A DNA stretch of 64,000 nt, taken from NCBI RefSeq assembly GCF_000794385.1, contig NZ_JTJB01000036.1, positions 62,001 to 126,000 on the forward strand, written 5' to 3'. The DNA is from Thermus sp. 2.9 (GTDB taxonomy: Bacteria; Deinococcota; Deinococci; Deinococcales; Thermaceae). The notes below the pieces were generated by a model that saw only the letters and a program-made list of their open reading frames with translations, did not search any database and was not told the origin of the DNA. Each line of letters opens with the position of its first letter. Position 1 is the first letter of the stretch. Shown in pieces: positions 33,456-44,133 of this stretch. Position numbers and translations under genes: made by a program.

Positions 33456-34364
33456 ATGCTGGCCCTGTGCGGCGAGGTCCTGGTGGACCTCATCCTGGAA
33501 GGGGAAAACCCCTTGCGCTTCACCGGGGTCCTGGGGGGCTCGGTGCTGAACACCGCCACCACCCTGGCCCGCCTTGGCTTTCCCGTGCGCTTCCTCTCGG
33601 AGGTGGGGGAGGACTGGCTTTCCGCCTGGAGCGAAGAGGAGATGGGGCGGCGGGGCCTGGAGGGCTGGCTCAAACGCCACCCCACCCCCATGCCCCTGGC
33701 CTTGGTGCGCTTGGACCAAGGAGGGAACGCCCTTTACAGCTTCCATCGTCCCTTCCAAGAACCCTTCCGTTTGGAAGGTGGGGCCCTGAAGGGGGCCCAG
33801 GCCTTCCACTTCGGCTCCCTCTTCGCCCTGGAGGCGCGGGCGGCGGAAGGGCTTTGGGCCCTCCTGGAGGAGGCGGAGCGGGAAGGGGCCCTCCTCTCCT
33901 ATGACCCCAACCTGCGCCACCCCCTCACGGGGGAGGAAAGGGGGTGGATAGAGGCTTACCTAGCGCGGGTGGACCTCCTGAAGCTCTCCCTGGAGGACGC
34001 CGCCCTCCTCTTCCCGGAAGACCCCGTGGAGGCGGTGCGCAGGCTCCCCCCACCCCTCAAGGTCCTCACCCTGGGGAAGGAAGGGGCCCTGGGCTTCCTG
34101 GGGGAGGGGGCGGTGCGGGTGGAGGCGGTGGCGGTGCCGGTGGCGGACACGGTAGGAGCGGGGGATAGCTTCACGGCAGGCCTCCTCGCCCTCCTCCTGC
34201 GGAAGGGCTACACCAAGGAAAGCCTCCCTCGCCTTTCTCGGGAGGACCTGGAGGAAAGCCTAAAGGGGGCGGCGGCCCTGGCCGCCTTGGCCTGCACCGT
34301 GCGGGGGGCTTACCTCCCGGAGGAGGGCCTAAAGGCCTGGAAGGCCCGCTATCTAGGGGATTAG
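33456..34364 (+). CDS. PfkB-family sugar kinase
   Basis: A 302-residue ribokinase-fold kinase. GGSVLNTATTLARLG is the N-terminal PfkB motif and DTVGAGDSFTAGLLALLL the C-terminal one with the catalytic Asp; LSYDPNLRHPLT matches carbohydrate members. Specificity (fructose, ribose, KDG) cannot be decided. CATAAT stands 6 nt before the ATG. Overlaps the convergent quinone reductase by 12 nt. Confidence 0.88.
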   Translation: MLALCGEVLVDLILEGENPLRFTGVLGGSVLNTATTLARLGFPVRFLSEVGEDWLSAWSEEEMGRRGLEGWLKRHPTPMPLALVRLDQGGNALYSFHRPFQEPFRLEGGALKGAQAFHFGSLFALEARAAEGLWALLEEAEREGALLSYDPNLRHPLTGEERGWIEAYLARVDLLKLSLEDAALLFPEDPVEAVRRLPPPLKVLTLGKEGALGFLGEGAVRVEAVAVPVADTVGAGDSFTAGLLALLLRKGYTKESLPRLSREDLEESLKGAAALAALACTVRGAYLPEEGLKAWKARYLGD

Positions 34365-35312
34365 GAGGACCTTGCCCGTGGTCTTTCGCCCCTCCAGGGC
34401 CTCGTGGGCCTCCTTGGCCCTTTCCAGGGGAAACTCGGCCCCGAGGAGGACCTTAAGCCACCCCTCCCGCACCGCCTGGAAGACCTCCCCCGCCCGCCAA
34501 AGGAGCTCCTTGCGGCTCGCCGTGTAGTGGTGGAGGGTGGGGCGGGTGAGGAAGAGGCTTCCCTTGCGGTTTAGGATCTGGGGGTCCTGGGGCGGCACGG
34601 GGCCCGAGGACTGGCCGAAGAGGACCAGGTAGCCCCGGGGCCTCAGGGCCTCGAGGCTCCCCAAAAAGGTGTCCTTCCCCACCCCGTCGTAGACCACGTC
34701 CACCCCGCCCCCAGAAAGGGCCTTCACCGCCTCGGCGAAGCCCTCGTAGGGAAGGGCGTAGTCCGCCCCCAAAGAGCGGGCCAAGGCCCGCTTCTCCTCG
34801 GTGCTGGCCGTGGCGTAAACCGTGGCCCCAAGCCGCTTGGCCCACTGGACGAGGAGGGTGCCCACGCCCCCCGCGGCGGCGTGCACCAGGACCTGGGTCC
34901 CGGGGCCCACGGGGTAGGTGCTCTTCAGGAGGTAGTGCACCGTCATGCCCTGGAGGAGGACCGCCGCCGCCAGCTTGGGGCTAAGCCCCTCGGGAATGGG
35001 CACCAGGCGCTCGGCGGGGACGAGCTGGTACTGGGCGTAGGACCCTTGCACGTTGGCGAAGGCCACCCGGTCCCCAGGGCGCACCCCCAAGACCCCGTCC
35101 CCCACCTGCTCCACCACCCCCGCCCCCTCCTCCCCCAGGGTGAAGGGAAGGGGCATGGGGTAGAGGCCCTTCCGCTTGTAGGTGTCAATGTAGTTGACCC
35201 CAATGGCCTCCAAACGGACGAGGACCTCCCCCGGCCCTGGCTCGGGCGTGGGAAGCTCCTCCAGCCGAAGCACCTCGGGCCCGCCCACCTCGTGTACCCG
35301 GATCGCCCGCAT
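34353..35312 (-). CDS. NAD(P)H:quinone oxidoreductase (zeta-crystallin-like MDR)
   Basis: A 319-residue medium-chain dehydrogenase/reductase without structural zinc. Visible: GVNYIDTYKRKGLYP, PFTLGEEGAGVVEQVG, the nucleotide-binding VLVHAAAGGVGTLLVQWAKRLGA and VYDGVGKDTFLGSL. Reduces quinones or enones with NADPH; physiological acceptor unknown. Confidence 0.88.
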   Translation of the reverse strand: MRAIRVHEVGGPEVLRLEELPTPEPGPGEVLVRLEAIGVNYIDTYKRKGLYPMPLPFTLGEEGAGVVEQVGDGVLGVRPGDRVAFANVQGSYAQYQLVPAERLVPIPEGLSPKLAAAVLLQGMTVHYLLKSTYPVGPGTQVLVHAAAGGVGTLLVQWAKRLGATVYATASTEEKRALARSLGADYALPYEGFAEAVKALSGGGVDVVYDGVGKDTFLGSLEALRPRGYLVLFGQSSGPVPPQDPQILNRKGSLFLTRPTLHHYTASRKELLWRAGEVFQAVREGWLKVLLGAEFPLERAKEAHEALEGRKTTGKVLLIP

Positions 35313-35338
35313 GGGGCCAGTTTACCTCCCCGCGCCCC

Positions 35339-35369
35339 TTGACATCCTCTTAACTTTGCATTACAAAGT
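35339..35369 (+). promoter_or_regulatory. Promoter with palindromic operator before the 35388-36633 operon
   Basis: TTGACA (35339-35344), 17-bp spacer, TACAAA (35362-35367). The perfect inverted repeat ACTTTG-cattA-CAAAGT (35353-35369) covers the -10. A winged-helix regulator is the third gene of the operon and is a good candidate to bind it. Confidence 0.65.
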
Positions 35370-35387
35370 AGTTTGTAGGAGGTGAGC

Positions 35388-35813
35388 ATGCGGCGGATGG
35401 CGCGAGCGCTGGCGGTCCTGACCCTCGCCACCCCCGCCCTGGCGGGCTCCCTGGGCTACGGCTTCCTGGGCTACCAAGGGGGGTTCCAAGGCGGGGGTGG
35501 GGGTTTTGGCACCTTCCACGGCCTGGCCCTGGGCGGGGAGGCCTGGGGCGGGCCCTGGGGTAGGGGCGGCGCCTTGATGGTGGGGCCTTGGCTTTCCCTG
35601 GGGAAGGGCTTCTACCTCCTGCCCGGCCTGGGCCTGGGGGGTGGGGAGGTGGGCCAACAGGGGGGGTTCCTCCTGGACCTGGGGGTGCGGGCCTTTCGCT
35701 TCCTGGGCCCGAAAGGGGGCTGGGCGGTGGGGCTCGGGGCGGGGTACACCTACTCCCCCGCCTTCCCCGGCGGGTTCTACCTGAGGCTTCTCCTGGGGGG
35801 AGGGCGGCCATGA
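35388..35813 (+). CDS. Exported glycine-rich beta protein
   Basis: A 141-residue protein with a signal peptide (MRRMARALAVLTLATPALAG) and a body of Gly/Phe/Leu/Trp with alternating pattern (GYGFLGYQGGFQGGGGGFG, GFYLLPGLGLGGGE, AVGLGAGYTYS, GFYLRLLLGG), as in small outer-membrane beta barrels. No family recognised. Start chosen by AGGAGGTGAGC. Overlaps the next gene (ATGA). Confidence 0.65.
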   Translation: MRRMARALAVLTLATPALAGSLGYGFLGYQGGFQGGGGGFGTFHGLALGGEAWGGPWGRGGALMVGPWLSLGKGFYLLPGLGLGGGEVGQQGGFLLDLGVRAFRFLGPKGGWAVGLGAGYTYSPAFPGGFYLRLLLGGGRP

Positions 35814-36342
35814 GGCGGGAGGAGGCGCGCCACCTTCTGGAGGCCGCCCAGGCCAGCCAACGGGAGGTACGGCTTAGGGTGGCCCTCCTCGGGGGGTGGT
35901 ACCTGGTCCTCTGGGGCGGGGTCTGGGCCCTGGGCTACCTTCTCCTGGCCCTGCGCCCCGCCTGGGCGGGGCCCTTCTTCGCCCTCACCGCTCCCCTCGC
36001 CACCCTCCTCACCTTCTACCTGGGGTTCAGGCAGGGGGAGGCGGTGCGAAGCGAAGGGGGCCTCCTCACCTTCGCCCTGTGGGGGCTCCTCACCCTCTTC
36101 TACCTCCTGCACTGGGCGTTTCTCCTCCCTCCCCGGGGCCTCGAGGGGCAGAGCTTCCTGGTGAGCCTCGTGGCCTTCGGCCTCGCCCTCACCGGGGCTC
36201 TCTGGAAGGCACGCGAGCTTTTCTTGGGCGGCCTGGGCCTCTTCCTCCTCGCCCTCCTGCTCTACCGCCTCTTCCCCGAAGGGTGGCCCTGGGGCATGGC
36301 CTTGGTGGGCCTCTTCGCCCTCCTCCTAGGGGCGCGGCTCGT

Positions 36343-36361
<19 letters not shown>
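35810..36361 (+). CDS. Multi-pass membrane protein
   Basis: A 183-residue protein with a short cytoplasmic helix (MRREEARHLLEAAQASQREVRLR is basic/amphipathic) and about six membrane segments. Second gene of an operon controlled by the palindromic promoter; its end overlaps the regulator gene. I do not recognise a family. Confidence 0.7.
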
Positions 36362-38378
<2,017 letters not shown>

Positions 38379-38382
<4 letters not shown>

Positions 38383-38849
38383 ACCCGCACCCCCGGCTGG
38401 CCCCAGCCCGCGTAGGCGTAAAAGCGGCCCCGCTCCCCGGAAAGGTAGTCCAAAAGGGGCTCCCGCAAGGGGCCTTTCTCGGCGAGCCGAGCCGCCACCT
38501 CCTCCGGGGTGAAGAAGCGGGCTTCCACGATGTGCCCGTCGGGGTCCTTGGGGTTCAAAAGCCCCTCGTAGGTGGCCTTGAAGGCCAGGGCCAAGGTGCG
38601 CTCGTTCTTGCGGCGGTCCTCCACCTGGATCACATAGGCCAGGTGCTCCACCGCCTTGACGCTAAGCCCCGTTTCCTCCCGCACCTCCCGCGCCAGGGCT
38701 TCCAACACCGTTTCCCCCGGCTCCACCGTGCCCCCGGGGAGGGTGTAGCGCACCTGGCCCCGGCGGCCCCAGTCGTTCCCCACCAAGAGGACCCGCCCCT
38801 GGCGGTCCAGAAGGATGGCCGCCACCACCAGGATCTCGCGGCGCATCAC
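38379..38849 (-). CDS. NUDIX hydrolase
   Basis: A 156-residue NUDIX protein with a complete box GGTVEPGETVLEALAREVREETGL at about residues 38-61. It hydrolyses a nucleoside diphosphate linked to another group; substrate unknown. Overlaps prfA by 4 nt (ATGA), so it is coupled to release-factor translation. Confidence 0.9.
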
Positions 38850-39910
38850 GCTTCCGTCATGGCCTCCAGCTGGCGCTCCTGGTCGGCCCGCTTGAGGGCC
38901 TCCAAGAGGGGCTGGAGGTGGCCCGAGAGGACGCCCTCGAGGTCGTGGGTGGTGAAGCCGATGCGGTGGTCCGTGACCCGGGACTGGGGAAAGTTGTAGG
39001 TGCGGATCTTCTCCGAGCGCTCCCCGGTGCCGATCTGGGCCAGGCGGGTCTGGCGGAGCTTTTCCGCCTCCTCCGCCCGCTTCATCTCCAGGAGGCGGCT
39101 ACGGAGGATCATGAGGGCCTTCTCCCGGTTCTTGATCTGGCTGCGGGAGTCTTGGCAGGTGACCATGATCCCCGTGGGCAGGTGGACCACCCGCACCGCG
39201 GAGTCCGTGGTGTTCACCCCCTGCCCGCCCGGCCCCGAGGCCCGCATCACGTCAATGCGGACCTCGTCCATGTTGAGCTGGAAGTCCGCCTCCTCCGCCT
39301 TGGGCAAGACCGCCACGGTGGCGGTGGAGGTGTGGATCCGCCCCTGGGTTTCCGTGGCCGGGACCCGCTGCACCCGGTGAACCCCGCTTTCGTACTTGAA
39401 GGTGCCGTAGGCCCCGGGCCCCCGCACCTCAAAGACCACCTTGGAAAAGCCGCCAAGGTCTGTGGGGTTGGAGTCCAGGATCTCCGTTTCAAAGCCCATC
39501 TCCTCGGCGAAGCGGAGGTACATCTCCAGGAGGTCGCGGGCGAAGAGGGCCGCCTCCTCGCCCCCGGTGCCGGCACGAATCTCCACGATGGCGTCCCGCT
39601 CGTCCATGGGGTCTTTGGGCAGGAGGTGGCGCTCAAGCTCCTTTTCTAGCGCTTCCTTCCGGGTGAGAAGCCGCTCCTTTTCCGCCTTGGCTTCCTCCTT
39701 GAGTTCGGGGTCTTCCAGAAGGGTTTCCAGGCCCTCGAGGTCCTCCAGCACCTTTCGGTACTCCCGAATGAGGGCGATGATCTCCCCCATCTCCGCATAC
39801 CGCCGGGAAAGGTTCTGGTAGCGCTTGGGGTCCTTTAAGACCCCGGGGTCGGCGAGGAGCACTTCCAGCTCCCGGTACTCTTCTTCTAAGCGCGCAAGCT
39901 TATCCAGCAT
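38846..39910 (-). CDS. prfA: Peptide chain release factor 1
   Basis: A 354-residue class I release factor for UAA/UAG. The PAT tripeptide is in RVPATETQGR, the GGQ loop in [17 protein letters not shown], and the N-terminal coiled domain (LARLEEEYRELEVLL) is complete. Compare the SPF-bearing prfB at the right edge of the window. Confidence 0.97.
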   Translation of the reverse strand: MLDKLARLEEEYRELEVLLADPGVLKDPKRYQNLSRRYAEMGEIIALIREYRKVLEDLEGLETLLEDPELKEEAKAEKERLLTRKEALEKELERHLLPKDPMDERDAIVEIRAGTGGEEAALFARDLLEMYLRFAEEMGFETEILDSNPTDLGGFSKVVFEVRGPGAYGTFKYESGVHRVQRVPATETQGRIHTSTATVAVLPKAEEADFQLNMDEVRIDVMRASGPGGQGVNTTDSAVRVVHLPTGIMVTCQDSRSQIKNREKALMILRSRLLEMKRAEEAEKLRQTRLAQIGTGERSEKIRTYNFPQSRVTDHRIGFTTHDLEGVLSGHLQPLLEALKRADQERQLEAMTEA

Positions 39911-39975
39911 ACCTTACCTCAGGATACCCCAAAGCGGGCTTGCCCCGGGATTTAGGTTCCCCTAAAATCGGGGGC

Positions 39976-40770
39976 ATGGACACCCCGGTTCTCCACGCCC
40001 TTCTTGGGGGCCTCTTCACCTGGGGCCTCACCGCAGTGGGGGCGGCCAGCGTCTTCCTGGCCCGGGAGCCGAGCCGCAAGCTCCTGGACGGCATGCTGGG
40101 CTTCGCCGCCGGGGTGATGCTGGCGGCCAGCGTCTTCTCCCTCCTCCTGCCCGGGATGGAGATGGCGGAGGCCCAAGGGCAAAACCCCCTGGTTCCGGCG
40201 GTGGTGGGCTTCCTCCTGGGCGGGGGGTTTCTCCGCTTGTTGGACCGCTTACTGCCCCACGTGCACCTTTTCCCCGGGGCCCAGGCGGAAGGCCTCCCCA
40301 CCCACTGGCGGCGCACCACCCTCCTCATCCTGGCCATCACCCTGCACAACTTCCCCGAAGGGCTCGCCGTGGGGGTGGCCTTCGGGGCCGCCGGCCTGGA
40401 CCCCACGGGGGCGGCGAGCCTGGGGGGAGCCATCGCCTTGGCCGTGGGCATCGGGCTTCAGAACCTGCCCGAGGGCCTGGCGGTGGCCTGGCCCCTGCGG
40501 CGGGCGGGGGTGGGCGCGGGGCTCGCCTTTTTTTACGGCCAGCTTTCCGCCCTCGTGGAACCCCTGGGAGCGGTCTTGGGGGCGCTCTTGGTAGGGCAGA
40601 TGATGGCCCTCCTCCCCTACCTCATGGCCCTGGCGGCGGGGGCCATGATCTTCGTCATCGTGGAGGAGGTGATCCCGGAAAGCCAGGCGGAGGGCAACGG
40701 GGACGTGTCCACCTTCGGGGTCATGGTGGGCTTCGCCACCATGATGGCCCTGGACGTGGCCTTGGGCTAG
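39976..40770 (+). CDS. ZIP-family divalent metal transporter
   Basis: A 264-residue membrane protein with eight hydrophobic segments. Transport-site motifs are ITLHNFPEGLAVGVAFG (TM4) and GIGLQNLPEGLAVAWPL (TM5) with their His/Asn/Pro-Glu. Probably imports Zn or Fe. TAAAAT lies 7 nt before the ATG; the frame extends upstream but the promoter position argues for this start. Confidence 0.9.
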   Translation: MDTPVLHALLGGLFTWGLTAVGAASVFLAREPSRKLLDGMLGFAAGVMLAASVFSLLLPGMEMAEAQGQNPLVPAVVGFLLGGGFLRLLDRLLPHVHLFPGAQAEGLPTHWRRTTLLILAITLHNFPEGLAVGVAFGAAGLDPTGAASLGGAIALAVGIGLQNLPEGLAVAWPLRRAGVGAGLAFFYGQLSALVEPLGAVLGALLVGQMMALLPYLMALAAGAMIFVIVEEVIPESQAEGNGDVSTFGVMVGFATMMALDVALG

Positions 40771-41093
40771 CCCCGGCCCAGGCGCTCCCGGAGGAGGCGG
40801 GCGGCCTCCTCCGCCTTGGCCCTGGCGGTTTCCGCCGCCTTTTTGGCGGCCTCGGCCAGGCCCCTCAGGCGGTCGGGGACCCCGTCTTGGTCTTGGTCCA
40901 GCTCCTTGAGCCGGGCCTTGGCCTCCTCCAAAGCCTTTTTGGCCTCCTCCAGGGCCCGCTCCACCACGTCGGGCCGGCCGTCCTTGTCCTGGTCCAGCTT
41001 CTCCTTGAGCTCCAAAAGGCGCTTTTCCGCCTCCCCCGCCGCTTCCCTAACCGCTTCCCGCGCCTTGTCCAGGAGTTCTTTTAGATCCGCCAT
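40767..41093 (-). CDS. Helical protein with two calcium-loop (DxDxDG) motifs
   Basis: A 108-residue charged coiled-coil protein (Ala, Lys, Glu, Leu). Twice the helix is broken by the same motif: LDQDKDGRPDVV and LDQDQDGVPDRL, 39 residues apart, as in dockerin/thrombospondin-type calcium loops. No signal peptide. The repeat unit suggests a helical rod with two metal sites; function unknown. Confidence 0.7.
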   Translation of the reverse strand: MADLKELLDKAREAVREAAGEAEKRLLELKEKLDQDKDGRPDVVERALEEAKKALEEAKARLKELDQDQDGVPDRLRGLAEAAKKAAETARAKAEEAARLLRERLGRG

Positions 41094-41102
41094 TCGGTCA
41101 TT

Positions 41103-41681
41103 CTACAACAAAGCCCTGAGGTCCGCCACCACCTTGTCCGTGGCCTCCACCTTCTCGGGGCTGAAGAGGAGGACGAGCCTCCCCCCCCGCACCACGAAGG
41201 TGGTGGCGGTGTGGTCCACCAGGTACTCCCCCGGCCCCCGGTACTGGGTCTTCTGGTAGTAGACGCCAAAGCGTTGGGCCACCTCCTGGATGGCCTCAGG
41301 GCTTCCGGAAAGGCCCAGGAAGCTGGGGTGGAAGTTCTTGGCGTAGCGGTCCGCCACCTCGGGGGAATCCCGCTCCGGGTCCACGCTGACGAAGACCACC
41401 CGCACCCGCGCCTGCTCCGCGGGGGAAAGCCCCTCATAGGCCCGCTTCAGGGCCAGGAGGGTGGTGGGGCAGACATCGGGGCAGTGGACGTAGCCGAAGA
41501 AGAGGAGGACCACCTCGCCCAAATCCGCCAGGCGCACCGGGCCCTTCGGGCCTTCCAAGGTGAAGTCCACGGGCTTGGGGTTCATGAGCCGGGTGCCGTG
41601 GAAGCTATGCCCCTTGGGCAGGAAAAGGTAGGCCACCCCCAAGAGGGCCAAAAGGGCAAGGGGAAGCCATAGCCGCCTCAT
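41103..41681 (-). CDS. SCO1/SenC copper chaperone
   Basis: A 192-residue membrane-anchored thioredoxin-fold protein. N-terminal anchor LPLALLALLGVAYLFL, copper/redox site FFGYVHCPDVCPTTL (CxxxC), and the distal His in YLVDHTATTFVV. In T. thermophilus Sco and PCuAC work together in building the CuA centre of ba3 oxidase. Overlaps the PCuAC gene by 4 nt. Confidence 0.93.
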   Translation of the reverse strand: MRRLWLPLALLALLGVAYLFLPKGHSFHGTRLMNPKPVDFTLEGPKGPVRLADLGEVVLLFFGYVHCPDVCPTTLLALKRAYEGLSPAEQARVRVVFVSVDPERDSPEVADRYAKNFHPSFLGLSGSPEAIQEVAQRFGVYYQKTQYRGPGEYLVDHTATTFVVRGGRLVLLFSPEKVEATDKVVADLRALL

Positions 41682-42097
41682 CGTTCCTCCACGGGTAGGC
41701 GTACCTTAAGCTGGGTACCGTTTTGGAACTTGAGGACAAGCTCCACCCTCTCCCCCAGCTTGAGGGGCCGCCTGAGGTTGAAGAGCATGAGGTGGTATCC
41801 CCCGGGCTTGAGGACAAGCCTGCCCTTAGGCGGGACCTCGGCGAAGTCCACGGGCCGCATCCCCATGACCATCTTGCCGTCTTTTTCCTGGTGGAAGGTA
41901 CCGTGGAGCTCCACCCGCTCCGCCCACGCCGCCTCCGCCCCCACCAGGCGCAAGGGGGCGTCCCCCAGGTTTTCCAGGGTCAGGTAGGCGGCGGTGACGG
42001 CCAGGGTGGCCGGATACCGGACCCAGCCCTCCACCACCCGCACCTCTTGCGCCAGGGCAAAACCGAGGAGAAGAAAAAGGACCATCCCGCGCCGCAT
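41678..42097 (-). CDS. PCuAC periplasmic copper chaperone
   Basis: A 139-residue exported protein (signal peptide MRRGMVLFLLLGFALAQ). Cu(I) ligands of the H(M)X10MX21HXM pattern are visible in ELHGTFHQEKDGKMVMGM and GGYHLMLFNLRRPLKLGE. Delivers copper to CuA of cytochrome oxidase; partner Sco gene follows directly. An in-frame extension upstream of 42097 is rejected because the signal peptide starts here. Confidence 0.92.
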   Translation of the reverse strand: MRRGMVLFLLLGFALAQEVRVVEGWVRYPATLAVTAAYLTLENLGDAPLRLVGAEAAWAERVELHGTFHQEKDGKMVMGMRPVDFAEVPPKGRLVLKPGGYHLMLFNLRRPLKLGERVELVLKFQNGTQLKVRLPVEER

Positions 42098-42157
42098 GGC
42101 CTCAGGATAGGGGCTTTGGGGGGAACAAATGTACTTCACCGGGGTAAGATGCCCTCC

Positions 42158-42604
42158 ATGCTCCGCTTGGCCGGGATCCTCCTTACCCTCCCCTTCTTCC
42201 TCCAGCTCCTCGGCCTGGGGGATACCCCCTTGGGCGGGGGGCTTTGCGGGGAGGTCTTCCGCCTGAAAGACCCCGCCTTGGCCTTAGCGACCCCGGGTTT
42301 CTGGTACGGGCTCCTCTTCATGGTCCTTTTGGCCTTGGAGCTCGGCTTTGGGCTTTCCCTCCTCCTTCTCCCCCTTCTAGAGGTGCGCCTTGGACCCAGT
42401 TGGCTTCGGGCGGGGCGCCTTTTGGTGGGGGGGCTTTTCCTCCTCTTCCTCCTCACCCGCACCACCGGGCTCCCCGTGCCCACCCCGGCGGGGGTGGTCC
42501 TGGAGCCTGCCCCCATGGACCCCTTAAGCCTCCTTTTGGTGGGGCTATCCCTTTTGGGCGGGCTCCTTTTGCGGGAGAATGGGGGGCATGGAACGCCTGC
42601 TTGA
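42158..42604 (+). CDS. Hydrophobic membrane protein
   Basis: A 148-residue protein with four membrane segments (LAGILLTLPFFLQLLGL, WYGLLFMVLLALELGFGLSLLLL, LLVGGLFLLFLLTR, SLLLVGLSLLGGLLL). Divergent from the copper chaperone pair but no copper motif is present. TAAGAT stands 7 nt before the ATG. Overlaps mazG. Confidence 0.65.
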   Translation: MLRLAGILLTLPFFLQLLGLGDTPLGGGLCGEVFRLKDPALALATPGFWYGLLFMVLLALELGFGLSLLLLPLLEVRLGPSWLRAGRLLVGGLFLLFLLTRTTGLPVPTPAGVVLEPAPMDPLSLLLVGLSLLGGLLLRENGGHGTPA

Positions 42605-43172
42605 GGTGATGCGCCGCCTCAGGGGCCCCGGGGGGTGCCCTTGGGACCGGGCCCAGACCCACGAGAGCCTGGTGCCCTACCTTTTGGAGGAGGCTTCCGA
42701 AGCGGCGGACGCCCTCCTTAAAGGCAACCCCAAGGAGATGGCGGAGGAGCTGGGGGACGTCCTCTTGCAGGTGGCCTTCCACAGCGTCATCGCCGAGGAG
42801 GAGGGGCGGTTTTCCTACGCCGATGTGGAAGGGGCCATCGTGGAGAAGCTCATCCGCCGCCACCCCCACGTCTTCGGGGAGGCCAAGGCCAACACCCCGG
42901 AGGAGGTGAAGGCCCGCTGGGAAGACCTAAAGGCCCAAGAGGGGAAGCGGGAAGACCCCTGCGGCCTGCCCCAGCACCTCCCCACCCTCCTCCGGGCCTA
43001 CGAGCTCCAGAAGAAGGGGGTAGACCCGGGAAGCGAGGAAGGGCTTAAGCGAGCCCTGGAGGAAGGGGACCTCGAGGAGGCGCTTTGGAACCTGGTGGGG
43101 CTTTTCGCCAAAAAGGGCCTGGACCCCGAGACCGCCTTAAGAAGGCGCTCCCTCAAAGCCTGCCAGCGGTAG
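42588..43172 (+). CDS. mazG: MazG-type nucleoside triphosphate pyrophosphohydrolase
   Basis: A 194-residue all-alpha NTP pyrophosphatase. LRGPGGCPWDRAQTHESLVPYLLEEASEAADAL carries the ExxE metal motif; MAEELGDVLLQVAFHSVIAEE carries ExxD. Shorter than the two-domain E. coli MazG, with a helical tail in place of the second domain. House-cleaning of non-canonical nucleotides. Confidence 0.9.
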   Translation: MERLLEVMRRLRGPGGCPWDRAQTHESLVPYLLEEASEAADALLKGNPKEMAEELGDVLLQVAFHSVIAEEEGRFSYADVEGAIVEKLIRRHPHVFGEAKANTPEEVKARWEDLKAQEGKREDPCGLPQHLPTLLRAYELQKKGVDPGSEEGLKRALEEGDLEEALWNLVGLFAKKGLDPETALRRRSLKACQR

Positions 43173-43180
43173 CCCCGCCC

Positions 43181-43673
43181 GTGGGCTTCCGCTTGGCGGC
43201 GGTGGCGGTTCCCCTCTTGGGGGGGCCACCTCCTCTTCACCCGGCGTAGCCCCCACCTCCCCACCCACGCCGGCCAGGTGAGTTTCCCCGGGGGGGTGGT
43301 GGAGCCGGGGGAAGGGGTGGTGGAAGCAGCCCTGCGGGAGGCGGCGGAGGAGGTGGGGCTAAAGGGGGTGGAGCCTTTAGGCTTCCTCTCCCCTACCCTT
43401 TCCCCCCAGGGGTTTTGGGTGCAGCCCGTGGTGGTCTTCCGGGAGGACCTCCCCGCCCTAGAGCCTAACCCGGAGGAGGTGGCGGAGGTCCTCCTGGCCC
43501 CCTTGGAGGAGCTCTTAAGCCTTTCCCCCTGGAGCGAGGTGCGCTTGGGCCGCACCGTCTGGCACTTCCCCTGGCGGGGGGTGGACATCTGGGGGGTGAC
43601 GGGGAATATCCTGAAGGAGTTCCTGGAGGTGTGGCGTGAAGCGCATCGGGATCCTGCTGGCGGACCTCTTTGA
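43181..43673 (+). pseudogene. NUDIX hydrolase (CoA-pyrophosphatase-like), frame disrupted
   Basis: The main frame from 43278 has LPTHAGQVSFPGGVVEPGEG just at its start and AALREAAEEVGL, the NUDIX box with the 'GQ.sFPGG' hallmark of NudL/CoA pyrophosphatases. The probable beginning, GTG 43181 (VGFRLAAVAVPLLG), is in another frame; the change lies in a run of seven G near 43220, where removing one G gives PLLGGHLLFTRRSPHLPTHAGQ. Likely a read error or slippage. Overlaps the next gene by 38 nt. Confidence 0.7.
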
Positions 43674-44133
43674 CGAGCGGGAGTTCCTCTACCCCTACTA
43701 CCGGGTACTGGAGGCGGGCTACCTGCCGGTGGTCCTGGGGCCGGAGGCCCGGGAGTACCGGGCCAAGTCGGGCTTTGCCTGGAAGGCGGAGCTGGGGGCG
43801 GCGGAGGCCCCGGAGCTCGCCGGGCTTCTCATTCCCGGGGGCTTCGCCCCCGACTACCTGCGCCGAAGCCCGGCCGTCTTGGACCTGGTGCGGAGGGTGG
43901 CGGAAGCGGGCAAACCCTTAGGGGCCATCTGCCATGCGGGCTGGGTCCTCATCAGCGCCGGGCTGGTGCGGGGCAAAAGGGTCACGGGCTTCGCCTCCAT
44001 CCGGGACGACCTGGTGAACGCCGGGGGGCTTTACCAGGAGGAAGGGGTGGTGGTGGACGGCACCCTGGTGACCGCCCAGGGCCCGAAGGACCTCCCCGAG
44101 TTTATGCGGGCTTTTCTCCGGCTCCTAGGGTGA
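43636..44133 (+). CDS. DJ-1/PfpI-family protein
   Basis: A 165-residue class-I glutamine-amidotransferase-like protein. Nucleophile elbow Cys is in AICHAGWVLISAGL (about residue 98), with the conserved Glu equivalent in DLFDEREF near the start and GLLIPGGFAPDYLRR. Members are deglycases, chaperones or proteases; role unknown. Confidence 0.85.
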   Translation: MKRIGILLADLFDEREFLYPYYRVLEAGYLPVVLGPEAREYRAKSGFAWKAELGAAEAPELAGLLIPGGFAPDYLRRSPAVLDLVRRVAEAGKPLGAICHAGWVLISAGLVRGKRVTGFASIRDDLVNAGGLYQEEGVVVDGTLVTAQGPKDLPEFMRAFLRLLG

